A DNA stretch of 64,000 nucleotides from Prevotella sp. E2-28 (GTDB lineage: Bacteria; Bacteroidota; Bacteroidia; Bacteroidales; Bacteroidaceae): contig NZ_CP091788.1 in assembly GCF_022024055.1 (NCBI RefSeq), positions 2,976,001-3,040,000 on the forward strand, in the 5' to 3' direction. A program made the translations under genes and the position numbers. Every line of letters begins with the position of its first letter. The stretch's first letter is position 1. Shown here piece by piece: positions 54,650 to 62,987 of this stretch. The notes beneath the pieces were generated by a model. That model saw only the letters and a list, made by a program, of their open reading frames with translations. It did no database searches and was not told the origin of the DNA.

Positions 54650-56785
54650 ATGAACCCAGAGACCACCATACAGCCACTGATACAGGACCCCACGCTGATT
54701 TTCTTCGTGGTGCTGCTCATCATTCTCTTCGCGCCTATCGTGATGAGTAAGCTGCGCATTCCCCATATCATCGGCATGGTGCTGGCTGGCGTACTGATTG
54801 GCGAATACGGATTCAACCTGCTGTCACGCGACACATCGTTCGAGGTATTCGGACAGGTGGGCATCTATTACATCATGTTTCTGGCAGGACTGGAGATGGA
54901 CCTTGAGAGCATCAAGAAAAACTCCAAGCGATTGGTTGTCTTCGGTCTGCTGACCTGCTTCGTACCTTTCATCCTAACTTACGTGATGTCGGTCACCATA
55001 CTGAGCTATAGCGGGCGTGCATCGTTTCTCTTAGGATGCATCATGGCTTCAAACACGCTGGTGGCCTACCCTATTATTGGCCGCTACGGCCTGCAGCGCA
55101 ATTCCAGCGTGATGCTCAGCGTAGGCTCATCAATGCTGTCGCTTTTCCTGGCACTAGTGATGCTGGCCATCCTCGTGGGCACCTTCAGCAATGACAACGG
55201 ATGGATGTTCTGGGGACTGTTTGTGGCAAAGTTTGCTGCTTTCTGTGCTGGCAGCATCCTGATTATCCCCCGACTGACGCGTTACTTCCTGCGCCGATAC
55301 AGTGACGCAGTGATGCAGTACATCTTCGTTATGGCCGTGATGTTTATCAGTGCAGCCTTGTCGGCATCTATCGGACTGGAAGGCATCTTCGGTGCGTTCT
55401 TCTCGGGATTGATACTTAACAGATACATACCGCACGTGTCGCCCTTGATGAACCGTATCGAGTTTATTGGTAACGCGCTGTTCATTCCCTACTTCCTGAT
55501 AGGTGTGGGAATGCTCATCAACCTTCAGTCGCTATCAAACGGTGCAGAGGTGTGGTTCGTGATGTTCCTCATAGCCTTCTTCGGCACGTTTGGAAAGGCA
55601 CTAGCAGCCTACATATCAGCCCTGCTGTTTAAGCTGACAAAGTCGGAGGGGCGCATGATGTTCGGACTGACCTCGGCTCACGCTGCAGGTGCTATTGCAA
55701 TGGTGATGGTGGGGCGCAGATTGATGATCGATACAAACGTGGCATTGGCCGATGACAATATGCTGAACGGCGTGGTAATCATGATACTGGTTACGTGTAT
55801 CATATCGACCTTTACCACCCAAAGGGCTTCACAGCAACTGGTCATCGCCAATAGTCAACAACCCACGTCAACCAGCCTGGAAAATGATGACGAGCGCATC
55901 ATGGTGTGCGTGAAATATCCAGAGATTGCACCGCAACTGCTTGAACTGGCACTGCTTACAAGGAATCAGAAATTAAAGCGCGAACTGGTGGCACTCAACG
56001 TAGTCTATGACGGCGAGAATAGCATTAAGGAACGTGAAAAGGGCATCCAACTGCTGGAGAAACTGCAACAGCAGGCCAGCGCGTCCGAGGTTCACGTGCT
56101 GCCACAGGTACGACTGGCCACGAACATTGCCAACGGCATTAAGCACGCCTTTCGCGAGAGCGGCTGCTCGGAGGTGGTGATGGGTATGCACGTACATACG
56201 GAGGTGAGCACAAAGTTCTGGGGCGAGTTCATTCAGAGTCTTTACAACGGCCTGAACCGTCAGATTCTGCTGATGCGATTCACACAGCCACTGAGCACCC
56301 TGCGCCGCATTCAGGTGGCCGTGCCCAGCAGAGCTGAATACGAGCCGGGCTTCCACCGCTGGCTGGAGCGTCTGTGCCGCTTTGCCGGACAACTGGATTG
56401 TCGCGTGCAGTTCCACGGACGTCAGGAGTCGCTTGACCCTATCAATGAATATATCAACAGCAGGCATCCTAACGTCAGAGCAGAATATACGCAGATGGGC
56501 CATTGGAACGAGTTGCCAAAACTGGCCAGTCACATAGGTCCTGACAACCTTCTGGTTGTTGTCACAGCGCGTAAGGGAACCATCAGCTACAAGAACGCGC
56601 TCGACCGTCTGCCTGATGAACTGACAAAGTATTTCTCGGGCACAAACCTCATGATTATCTTCCCCGACCAGTATGGTAACACGAAGGAGGAGAAGATGAG
56701 CTTCACTGAGGCTCAGCACCATGAGGAGAACAGTATCTATGACACGCTGCTACGCTGGATTCACAAGTCACACAAAACACATTAA
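54650..56785 (+). CDS. CPA2-family cation:proton antiporter with C-terminal USP-like domain
   Basis: 711 residues. The first 400 residues hold about 12 membrane helices of the monovalent cation:proton antiporter-2 type: LRIPHIIGMVLAGVLIGEYGFNLL, IYYIMFLAGLEMDLESIKKN and GLEGIFGAFFSGLILNRYIP. The C-terminal 290 residues are soluble (MVCVKYPEIAPQLLELALLTRN..., VNYDGENS-like VYDGENSIKEREKG) with the pattern of two universal-stress-protein-like domains. It would exchange Na+ or K+ for protons at the inner membrane; the ion is not decided by sequence. The ABC ATPase gene follows 30 bases later. Confidence 0.85.
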   Translation: MNPETTIQPLIQDPTLIFFVVLLIILFAPIVMSKLRIPHIIGMVLAGVLIGEYGFNLLSRDTSFEVFGQVGIYYIMFLAGLEMDLESIKKNSKRLVVFGLLTCFVPFILTYVMSVTILSYSGRASFLLGCIMASNTLVAYPIIGRYGLQRNSSVMLSVGSSMLSLFLALVMLAILVGTFSNDNGWMFWGLFVAKFAAFCAGSILIIPRLTRYFLRRYSDAVMQYIFVMAVMFISAALSASIGLEGIFGAFFSGLILNRYIPHVSPLMNRIEFIGNALFIPYFLIGVGMLINLQSLSNGAEVWFVMFLIAFFGTFGKALAAYISALLFKLTKSEGRMMFGLTSAHAAGAIAMVMVGRRLMIDTNVALADDNMLNGVVIMILVTCIISTFTTQRASQQLVIANSQQPTSTSLENDDERIMVCVKYPEIAPQLLELALLTRNQKLKRELVALNVVYDGENSIKEREKGIQLLEKLQQQASASEVHVLPQVRLATNIANGIKHAFRESGCSEVVMGMHVHTEVSTKFWGEFIQSLYNGLNRQILLMRFTQPLSTLRRIQVAVPSRAEYEPGFHRWLERLCRFAGQLDCRVQFHGRQESLDPINEYINSRHPNVRAEYTQMGHWNELPKLASHIGPDNLLVVVTARKGTISYKNALDRLPDELTKYFSGTNLMIIFPDQYGNTKEEKMSFTEAQHHEENSIYDTLLRWIHKSHKTH

Positions 56786-56797
56786 CCTCATTCCCCC

Positions 56798-56815
56798 CAT
56801 TAGAACCATTAGAAC
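56798..56815 (+). repeat. 9-bp direct repeat abutting a start codon
   Basis: CATTAGAAC occurs twice in succession and ends immediately before the ATG of the LolD-like gene; no purine-rich ribosome-binding site is seen. Confidence 0.7.
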
Positions 56816-57520
56816 ATGATAGACATAAAAAATATCACCAAGAACTTCGGCTCACTGCAGGTGCTGAAAGGTATCGACCTCCACATCAACAAAGGCGAGG
56901 TGGTCAGTATTGTAGGTCCCAGCGGTGCCGGAAAAACAACCCTACTGCAAATCATTGGTACACTTGACAGACCCAACACGGGATCCGTGTGTATTGATGG
57001 CATCAACACCACGACTCTCTCACAAAAGGCATTATCCGACTTTCGCAACAAGCATCTGGGCTTCGTGTTCCAGTTTCATCAGCTGCTACCCGAGTTTACG
57101 GCTATAGAAAATATCATGATACCAGCCTATATCGCAGGCACATCACATAAAGCAGCTAAAGAGCGCGCCACAGAGCTGTTACAGTTCATGGGCCTCACTG
57201 ACCGCGCCACACACAAGCCCAACGAGCTCTCTGGCGGAGAGAAACAACGTATTGCGGTAGCTCGCGCCCTTGTCAACAGCCCTGCTGTTATCCTTGCAGA
57301 CGAGCCCAGTGGTTCGCTCGACACGAAGAATAAGGAGGAACTGCATCAGCTCTTCTTCGACCTACGCGATAAGTTCGGACAGACGTTTGTCATCGTAACG
57401 CACGACGAGACATTGGCTACCATCACCGACCGTACGATTCACATGAAAGACGGCTTACTGGTTCCTACAGTGCCTGTCATTGAGTCCATCGAACCCAATG
57501 TTAACCCCGCAGAACCATGA
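56816..57520 (+). CDS. lolD: LolD-like ABC transporter ATP-binding protein
   Basis: 234 residues with all ABC ATPase motifs: Walker [10 protein letters not shown] (about 39-47), Q-loop [16 protein letters not shown], signature LSGGEKQR (about 139-146), Walker [10 protein letters not shown] and the H-loop IVTHDE. The closest type is the LolD/MacB family (lipoprotein release or export) by length and by [17 protein letters not shown]. No LolC/E-type permease is adjacent; its partner must be elsewhere. The stop overlaps the start of the CvfB-like gene by 4 bases, so the two are coupled. Confidence 0.75.
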   Translation: MIDIKNITKNFGSLQVLKGIDLHINKGEVVSIVGPSGAGKTTLLQIIGTLDRPNTGSVCIDGINTTTLSQKALSDFRNKHLGFVFQFHQLLPEFTAIENIMIPAYIAGTSHKAAKERATELLQFMGLTDRATHKPNELSGGEKQRIAVARALVNSPAVILADEPSGSLDTKNKEELHQLFFDLRDKFGQTFVIVTHDETLATITDRTIHMKDGLLVPTVPVIESIEPNVNPAEP

Positions 57521-58428
57521 TTAAACTTGGAGATTACAACACCTTAAAAGTAATTCGTCGCGCAGATCAAGGTTTTTACCTAGAAGGCGACGAGATGAGC
57601 GGTGACATTCTGCTCCCTAACCGTTATATACCCAGTAGTCTCTCTCTTGAGCAAGACATCGAGGTCTTTGTCTATCTGGATCAAGACGAGCGTCTCATTG
57701 CCACAACAGAAAAGCCTCTGGTCAAGGTTGGCGAGTTTGCCAGCCTTGAGGTAGCATGGATTAACAAATACGGCGCGTTTCTGAAATGGGGACTCATGAA
57801 GGATCTCTTTTGCCCCTTCCGTGAGCAGAAGCAACGCATGGAAGTAGGCAAACATTATATCGTTTACGTCAAAGAGGATGAGGAGACACATCGATTGATG
57901 GCTACGGCAAAGGTAGACAAGTATCTCTCCGTGCCATATACAGAAAGTGAATCGCAGTCGCAAGACAAGAGGGAATCGCAACCACAGGATAAGAAGGAAG
58001 CTCAGGAAAAGCCCCTACCCCTTGTAAAACATGGTGAGGCTTGCGACTGTCTCATCTGGCAGAAGACCGACCTGGGTTTCAAGACCATCGTCAACAATCG
58101 CTATCAAGGACAGGTCTACGACAATCAGATATTTCAGCCCCTGCACTCTGGTGAGCGTATCACGGCTTATATTGATCATGTACGTCAGGACGGCAAGATA
58201 GACCTCACCCTGCAACCAACTGGACGTCAGCATACGCTAGACTTTGCAGAGGTGCTACTGCGTTATCTCTACGAGAATGACGGACATTGTGATCTGGGCG
58301 ACAAGAGCCCTGCAGAACTTATCTACAATCGTTTTAAGGTTTCGAAGAAAGCATACAAAAAAGCCATCGGCGATCTGTATCGCAGACGGCTGATAGTAAT
58401 TGAAGAAGAAAGGATTCGCTTAGTTTAA
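57517..58428 (+). CDS. CvfB-like S1 RNA-binding protein
   Basis: 303 residues. It has the organisation of CvfB: S1-like OB folds at about 1-65 ([22 protein letters not shown]), 72-140 ([24 protein letters not shown]) and 170-233 ([35 protein letters not shown]), and a winged-helix end ([46 protein letters not shown]). A Gln/Glu/Lys-rich linker ([16 protein letters not shown]) separates OB folds 2 and 3. CvfB-type proteins bind RNA and affect gene expression. It overlaps the LolD-like gene by 4 bases. Confidence 0.85.
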   Translation: MIKLGDYNTLKVIRRADQGFYLEGDEMSGDILLPNRYIPSSLSLEQDIEVFVYLDQDERLIATTEKPLVKVGEFASLEVAWINKYGAFLKWGLMKDLFCPFREQKQRMEVGKHYIVYVKEDEETHRLMATAKVDKYLSVPYTESESQSQDKRESQPQDKKEAQEKPLPLVKHGEACDCLIWQKTDLGFKTIVNNRYQGQVYDNQIFQPLHSGERITAYIDHVRQDGKIDLTLQPTGRQHTLDFAEVLLRYLYENDGHCDLGDKSPAELIYNRFKVSKKAYKKAIGDLYRRRLIVIEEERIRLV

Positions 58429-58446
58429 GTGAATCCCGTTCTTTTT
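58412..58446 (+). terminator. Terminator overlapping the end of the CvfB-like gene
   Basis: GGATTCGCTTA pairs with TAAGTGAATCC (one G-T pair), followed after CGTT by CTTTTT. The stem includes the last codons and the TAA stop. Confidence 0.65.
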
Positions 58447-58454
58447 ATATGCGT

Positions 58455-59420
58455 TTAGAGAATCTTTCCTACTAGACGGAAGTTCAGCACAGGATAAACA
58501 GAAACCTTTGAGATGGCCTTAAGTATCTTACCAGCGTCGTCACCGGCTTTATCGCCATCAAGTTTCTCATTCTGATAGAGACCCGTTTTCTTATCATAAG
58601 TAGGTACATAAATCTCTGGCTTACCCCAGAATTGTACACCCAGATCAAACTGACAACCGATACGGTTCTTTGGAACAGCACGTCCAAAGCCAATACCGAG
58701 ATAAGGACGGAACTTGCTAACCTTTGCGTAAGCCTTCACGTTACCATTATCTGAGGGATTAGGAGTGAGGAAATAGTCACCAAGTTCACCACCAATCATA
58801 TCAAGATTATAAGGCTGTACCACAAGTGTATTTAGCGTACTTGTAGGATTATTCTCTGCCGTAATAATAGCATTGTTCCACTGATTGATTGGAGCAAAGA
58901 ACCCGTCTTCCTTATTATATACCGAGATAATCTCAGAGGGACCGAAATAGGCACCAGCAGTCACGTGGAAACTATTTAATGCTCCAAATGGATAAACATC
59001 AACAAGAACGTGGAAAGTGGTATTATTGAGTTTGCCTTCAACATCCATATTGTCGGGTATTTCACCATTAGGCAGCAAAGACTTATCAATCTTTTCGACC
59101 TTATTTGTAGGATGCATGGTATTCCAAACATCAATCTGACTATTCAATTCATCAATATGCTTATTCATATCGCTGATGGTTAAGCCATTGGTCTTGTCAG
59201 ATATGCCCAAATCCAGCTCCTTTTTAATCTTTATCTTTGGCATAATATCAACACCCACACGAGCACCCAGATAACTATTAAACGTACCAGATGCATCAAC
59301 AGCGATACCAGTTGTTCCCACACCTACTCCAACACCAAAATGGGGGCTGAACAGGAACTGTGCAGACGCCGTCCCATATGAAAGAAGTACTGCGCTTGCT
59401 ATAACCAATAATTTCTTCAT
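58455..59420 (-). CDS. Exported protein, probable outer-membrane barrel
   Basis: 321 residues with a signal peptide (LLVIASAVLLSYGTASAQ). The N-terminal FSPHFGVGVGVGTTGIAVDASGTFNSYLGARVGVDIMP and the C-terminal YLGIGFGRAVPKNRIGCQFDLGVQFWG...YPVLNFRLVGKIL have the Gly-rich alternation of barrel strands; the middle (about 75-180) is more soluble. I do not recognise a specific family. It has its own promoter at 59459-59488 and is divergent from the Cys-rich protein gene. Confidence 0.65.
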   Translation of the reverse strand: MKKLLVIASAVLLSYGTASAQFLFSPHFGVGVGVGTTGIAVDASGTFNSYLGARVGVDIMPKIKIKKELDLGISDKTNGLTISDMNKHIDELNSQIDVWNTMHPTNKVEKIDKSLLPNGEIPDNMDVEGKLNNTTFHVLVDVYPFGALNSFHVTAGAYFGPSEIISVYNKEDGFFAPINQWNNAIITAENNPTSTLNTLVVQPYNLDMIGGELGDYFLTPNPSDNGNVKAYAKVSKFRPYLGIGFGRAVPKNRIGCQFDLGVQFWGKPEIYVPTYDKKTGLYQNEKLDGDKAGDDAGKILKAISKVSVYPVLNFRLVGKIL

Positions 59421-59458
59421 AACTAATTTGTTTTTGGGTTAATAATTACTTTCGAGTG

Positions 59459-59488
59459 CAAATATAAGCAAAAAAAACTAAATAACAA
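59459..59488 (-). promoter_or_regulatory. Promoter of the 58455 gene
   Basis: Minus strand TTG at 59486-59488, 19-nt spacer, TATATTTG at 59459-59466. Confidence 0.7.
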
Positions 59489-59518
59489 ACTATACACGTT
59501 TTTTTATTCAAAAATTCA

Positions 59519-59547
59519 TTGCAATTCAACTTTTTTTCTTATATTTG
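59519..59547 (+). promoter_or_regulatory. Promoter of the Cys-rich protein gene
   Basis: TTG at 59519-59521, 18-nt spacer, TATATTTG at 59540-59547, 47 nt before the start codon. Confidence 0.65.
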
Positions 59548-59594
59548 CCAATGGAATCCAGTTCCACTAGTATTAACTAAAAATCAAAGGTATT

Positions 59595-59957
59595 ATGAAA
59601 CAGGTATTATTAATCGTCTTCGCCCTTATGTGCATGACTACTACCGCCGTAGCTGGGGAGAAGAAAGAGGCGATGAAGAACAACACAGAGACCTGCAACA
59701 AAACCTGCACTCATGTTGACAGCGATGCAAGAGAAAGATGCGGACGCTGCAACGGAAGTGGTCGTGTTACTTGTTACAACTGTAACGGGTCTGGTGTTAA
59801 GAAATGCGCAGGATGCGACGGAAAAGGGTACAACCCCTACAGTTCCAAGAAAGACAGATGCACCATCTGCAATGGCAAAGGCACACAGAAATGTGGTATC
59901 TGTTATGGACGAGGCACCCAGTCATGCAATGGCTGCAGAGGCACTGGCTACAAGTAA
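59595..59957 (+). CDS. Small secreted Cys-rich protein with six CxxCxGxG motifs
   Basis: 120 residues with a signal peptide (LLIVFALMCMTTTAVAG). From about residue 50 to the end there are six CxxCxGxG units: CGRCNGSG, CYNCNGSG, CAGCDGKG, CTICNGKG, CGICYGRG and CNGCRGTG. In DnaJ four such units bind two zinc ions and hold unfolded protein, but no J-domain is present and the protein is exported. It probably binds metal in the periplasm or at the surface. It has its own promoter and terminator. Confidence 0.75.
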   Translation: MKQVLLIVFALMCMTTTAVAGEKKEAMKNNTETCNKTCTHVDSDARERCGRCNGSGRVTCYNCNGSGVKKCAGCDGKGYNPYSSKKDRCTICNGKGTQKCGICYGRGTQSCNGCRGTGYK

Positions 59958-59981
59958 GTCATCACAAAGAAACGTACTACC

Positions 59982-60016
59982 AAAAAAGAGCGTACCCGTT
60001 CAGGTACGCCCTTTTT
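59982..60016. terminator. Bidirectional terminator between the Cys-rich gene and asnS
   Basis: AGAGCGTACC pairs with GGTACGC.CT, with A and T runs on the two sides. It serves the plus-strand gene and the minus-strand asnS transcript. Confidence 0.85.
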
Positions 60017-60040
60017 CTATAACATATCACATCATGATCC

Positions 60041-61480
60041 TTAAAACTCCGCACTCTTTGGAGTACGTGGGAATGGTATCACGTCACGAATGTTCTGCAT
60101 ACCTGTAACGAATAGGATGAGACGCTCGAAACCAAGGCCGAAACCTGCGTGAGGACATGAACCCCAACGACGGGTATCGATATACCACCAGAGGTGGGTC
60201 TGATCCATCTCACGACGATTAATCTCGCCCATCAGCTTATCATAGCTTTCTTCACGAACAGAACCTCCAATAATCTCACCAATTTGTGGGAAGAGCACAT
60301 CGGTACCCTGCATCGTAGGACCAGGTGCTACAGCACCCTTATAACCTACAGAACCACCATCAGCTGTATCCTGATTCTGCTTCATATAGAATGACTTGAA
60401 GGCACGTGGATAGTCAGTCATGATGACGGGCTTCTTGAAGTGCTCCTCAACGAGGTAGCGCTCGTGTTCAGAAGCGAGGTCATCACCCCAGTTGCAGGGG
60501 AATTCAAACTTCTTACCGTTCTTGATAGCCTCCTGCAGAATATTGATACCCTCAGTGTAAGGCAGACGGACAAAGGTCTCCTTGAGTACGCTTTCCAAAC
60601 GCTGAATCAGCGTCTTGTCAATCATCTTATTGAGGAACTCAAGATCGTCCTTACAGTTATCAAGTGCCCATTTCACGCAATACTTGATGAAGTCCTCTTC
60701 GAGGTCCATCAGCTCTTCCTGATCAAGGAAAGCGACCTCAGGCTCTACCATCCAGAACTCAGCCAAGTGACGAGGAGTATTTGAGTTCTCTGCACGGAAC
60801 GTAGGACCAAAGGTGTAGATAGCTCCAAGAGCTGTAGCGCCAAGCTCACCCTCCAACTGACCAGATACGGTCAGCGAAGTCTGCTCACCAAAGAAATCAT
60901 CGTCGTAGATAATCTTTCCCTGCTCATCCTTCTTTAAGTCGTACAGGTTCTTGGTTGTTACCTGGAACATATTTCCTGCGCCCTCACAGTCGGATGCTGT
61001 AATCAGAGGGGTGTGGAAATAGTAGAAACCATGATTATGGAAATAGGTGTGGATAGCCATTGCCATATTATGACGAATACGCATCACAGCACCAAAGGTG
61101 TTAGTACGCAGACGCATGTGGGCGTTCTTACGCATAGCCTCGAAACTCTGGCCTTTCTTCTGCATAGGATAGTCGTTGCCGCAGAGACCATAAACCACCA
61201 GATTGGTAGCCTGGATCTCACTGCTCTGACCAGCACCCTGACTCTCTACCAGCGTACCCTCTGCACTAATGCAGGCACCAGTAGTAATATCCTTCAGAAG
61301 TTGCTCGTCGAACTTGGTTGGATCAACCACAATCTGCACGTTATTGATAGTAGAACCATCGTTGAGTGCAATGAAATCAACAGCCTTAGAAGAGCGGTGC
61401 GTACGCACCCAGCCCTTCACACAGACCTCTTTACCATATTCCGTGCTTTTCAGCACATCAATTATCTTTGTACGTTTCAC
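60041..61480 (-). CDS. asnS: Asparaginyl-tRNA synthetase
   Basis: 479 residues, a class II enzyme that charges tRNA-Asn with asparagine. The N-terminal OB-fold anticodon-binding domain is present ([25 protein letters not shown], about 19-43). The catalytic domain shows motif 2 ([22 protein letters not shown], near 230-251) and motif 3 ([29 protein letters not shown], near 445-473). AsnS is favoured over AspS by length, by the absence of the AspS insertion and by the motif-2 sequence. It is 27 bases downstream of the pseudouridine synthase gene and probably on the same transcript. Confidence 0.95.
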   Translation of the reverse strand: MKRTKIIDVLKSTEYGKEVCVKGWVRTHRSSKAVDFIALNDGSTINNVQIVVDPTKFDEQLLKDITTGACISAEGTLVESQGAGQSSEIQATNLVVYGLCGNDYPMQKKGQSFEAMRKNAHMRLRTNTFGAVMRIRHNMAMAIHTYFHNHGFYYFHTPLITASDCEGAGNMFQVTTKNLYDLKKDEQGKIIYDDDFFGEQTSLTVSGQLEGELGATALGAIYTFGPTFRAENSNTPRHLAEFWMVEPEVAFLDQEELMDLEEDFIKYCVKWALDNCKDDLEFLNKMIDKTLIQRLESVLKETFVRLPYTEGINILQEAIKNGKKFEFPCNWGDDLASEHERYLVEEHFKKPVIMTDYPRAFKSFYMKQNQDTADGGSVGYKGAVAPGPTMQGTDVLFPQIGEIIGGSVREESYDKLMGEINRREMDQTHLWWYIDTRRWGSCPHAGFGLGFERLILFVTGMQNIRDVIPFPRTPKSAEF

Positions 61481-61507
61481 TTTTTTACCTTATTTACTTT
61501 TTTACCT

Positions 61508-62893
61508 TTATTCGTAAGCTCCCATTCGCAGACGGTCAACCTCTTCCTCTGTGAGGTAACGCCAGTCACCACGACGCAGGTTCTTCTTTGTAAGGCCTGC
61601 AAACTGTACGCGGTCAAGCTTCAACACCTTATAGCCAAAGCTCTCGAAAATACGGCGTACAATACGGTTCTTACCAGAGTGAATCTCAATGCCCACCTGC
61701 TTCTTGTCAACAGGATCTGCATACTCGATCGCATCGGCCTTAATCTCACCGTCATCGAGGGTGATACCATTGGCAATCTCCTCCAAGTCGTGAGCTGTTA
61801 CGTTGCGATCCAGATATACGTGGTAAATCTTCTTCTTCAGGAACTTAGGATGGGTCAGCTTAGAAGCCAAGTCACCATCGTTAGTAAGCAACAGCACACC
61901 TGTGGTATTGCGGTCCAGACGACCTACAGGATAGATACGCTCAGGGCAAGCATTCTTCACGAGGTCCATCACAGTCTTACGCTGCTGAGGATCATCGCTT
62001 GTGGTTACATAATCCTTGGGTTTGTTGAGCAATACATATACCTTCTTCTCAAGCAATACGGGATCATCGTGGAACTTCACGATATCAGTACGCATCACCT
62101 TTGTTCCCAATTCAGTAACAACCTCACCATTTACGGTGACAACACCTGCCTGGATGAACTCATCGGCCTCACGACGACTGCAAACGCCAGCATTAGCCAA
62201 GAACTTATTCAAGCGGATAGGCTCTGTTGGGTCGTAATTCTGCTCCTTGTATTCAATGCGTTTCTTCATTGAGTACTTTGCATTGGGATCATAGTCGGCA
62301 GTACGCTGACGGAAGCCACCCTGCTGAGGACGCTGGCCATAGCCGCCACGCTGCTGATAGCCACCCTGCTGAGGGCGCTGACCATAGCCGCCACGCTGCT
62401 GATAACCACCCTGCTGAGGACGCTGGCCATAGCCGCCACGCTGCTGATAGCCCCCCTGCTGACGAGGCTGGCCATAACCGCCACGCTGCTGATAGCCCCC
62501 CTGCTGACGAGGCTGATAGCCCTGCTCGTCGCCCTCCTGATTATAACGGGGACGATAACCGCCCTGCTGAGGACGAGGCTGATAGCCACCCTGTTGGGGG
62601 CGCTGCTGATAGCCACCATTATTATAATTATTTGTACGCGGACGATAACTACGCTGAGGAGCCTGACTCTGCAAGCCTGCACCAAAGCCTTCTGGGCGGA
62701 AGCCGCCTTCATCATCCTGACTGTGTTTGTTGTAACTTGGGCGTTCGTAATTATTGGTTACAGGACGCTGTCCAGTGTGAATACGTGGACGTGGTGAACG
62801 CCCTACTGGGCGAAACTCCTTCTGGTAACCTTCACGGCTAGCACCGCTCTCCACTTTCTGCAGTTCATCTTTCTTTTCGTTCTCGAAATCCAT
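61508..62893 (-). CDS. rluB: RluB-family pseudouridine synthase with Gly/Gln/Arg/Tyr-rich N-terminal region
   Basis: 461 residues. Residues 35-200 are low-complexity and disordered, made of repeated QQRGGYGQRPQQGGY-like units. An S4 RNA-binding domain follows (IRLNKFLANAGVCSRREADEFIQAG, about 227-251), then the RsuA/RluB catalytic domain: GRLDRNTTGVLLLTNDGDLASKLTHP with the catalytic Asp near residue 325. The enzyme isomerises a uridine in 23S rRNA. The N-terminal region is rich in RGG and YGQ motifs, as in RNA-binding proteins that phase-separate; this comparison is inference. It lies between purB and asnS on the minus strand. Confidence 0.9.
   Translation of the reverse strand: MDFENEKKDELQKVESGASREGYQKEFRPVGRSPRPRIHTGQRPVTNNYERPSYNKHSQDDEGGFRPEGFGAGLQSQAPQRSYRPRTNNYNNGGYQQRPQQGGYQPRPQQGGYRPRYNQEGDEQGYQPRQQGGYQQRGGYGQPRQQGGYQQRGGYGQRPQQGGYQQRGGYGQRPQQGGYQQRGGYGQRPQQGGFRQRTADYDPNAKYSMKKRIEYKEQNYDPTEPIRLNKFLANAGVCSRREADEFIQAGVVTVNGEVVTELGTKVMRTDIVKFHDDPVLLEKKVYVLLNKPKDYVTTSDDPQQRKTVMDLVKNACPERIYPVGRLDRNTTGVLLLTNDGDLASKLTHPKFLKKKIYHVYLDRNVTAHDLEEIANGITLDDGEIKADAIEYADPVDKKQVGIEIHSGKNRIVRRIFESFGYKVLKLDRVQFAGLTKKNLRRGDWRYLTEEEVDRLRMGAYE
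62300..62620 (-). repeat. Tandem coding repeats (about 45 bp) in the pseudouridine synthase gene
   Basis: A unit of about 45 bp coding for QQGGYQQRGGYGQRP recurs at least four times, with shorter PRQQGGY variants on both sides. Nearly identical copies are seen around 62325-62520. Copy number is likely to vary between strains; the unit length keeps the frame. Confidence 0.85.
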
Positions 62894-62987
62894 AATTTTC
62901 TAAAATACTTGTTTACTTAATTTTTTAATCTTAATTCTTTTAATTTTTCCGTCCCACGACGTTTAAAAAAACAGTTGAAAAAGTTAG

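Noticed and set aside
61470..61507. Period-7 repeat in the asnS leader (TTTTTTACCTTATTTAC...)
   Set aside because: The spacing drifts between 7 and 8 bases; the pattern is not strong enough beside simple T-richness.
61013..62272. Open frame of 419 codons on the plus strand
   Set aside because: Antisense to asnS and the pseudouridine synthase, crossing the gap between them; no signal or domain.
62300..62620. Possible CRISPR-like or minisatellite array
   Set aside because: The repeats keep the reading frame of the pseudouridine synthase and are simply its low-complexity coding region.
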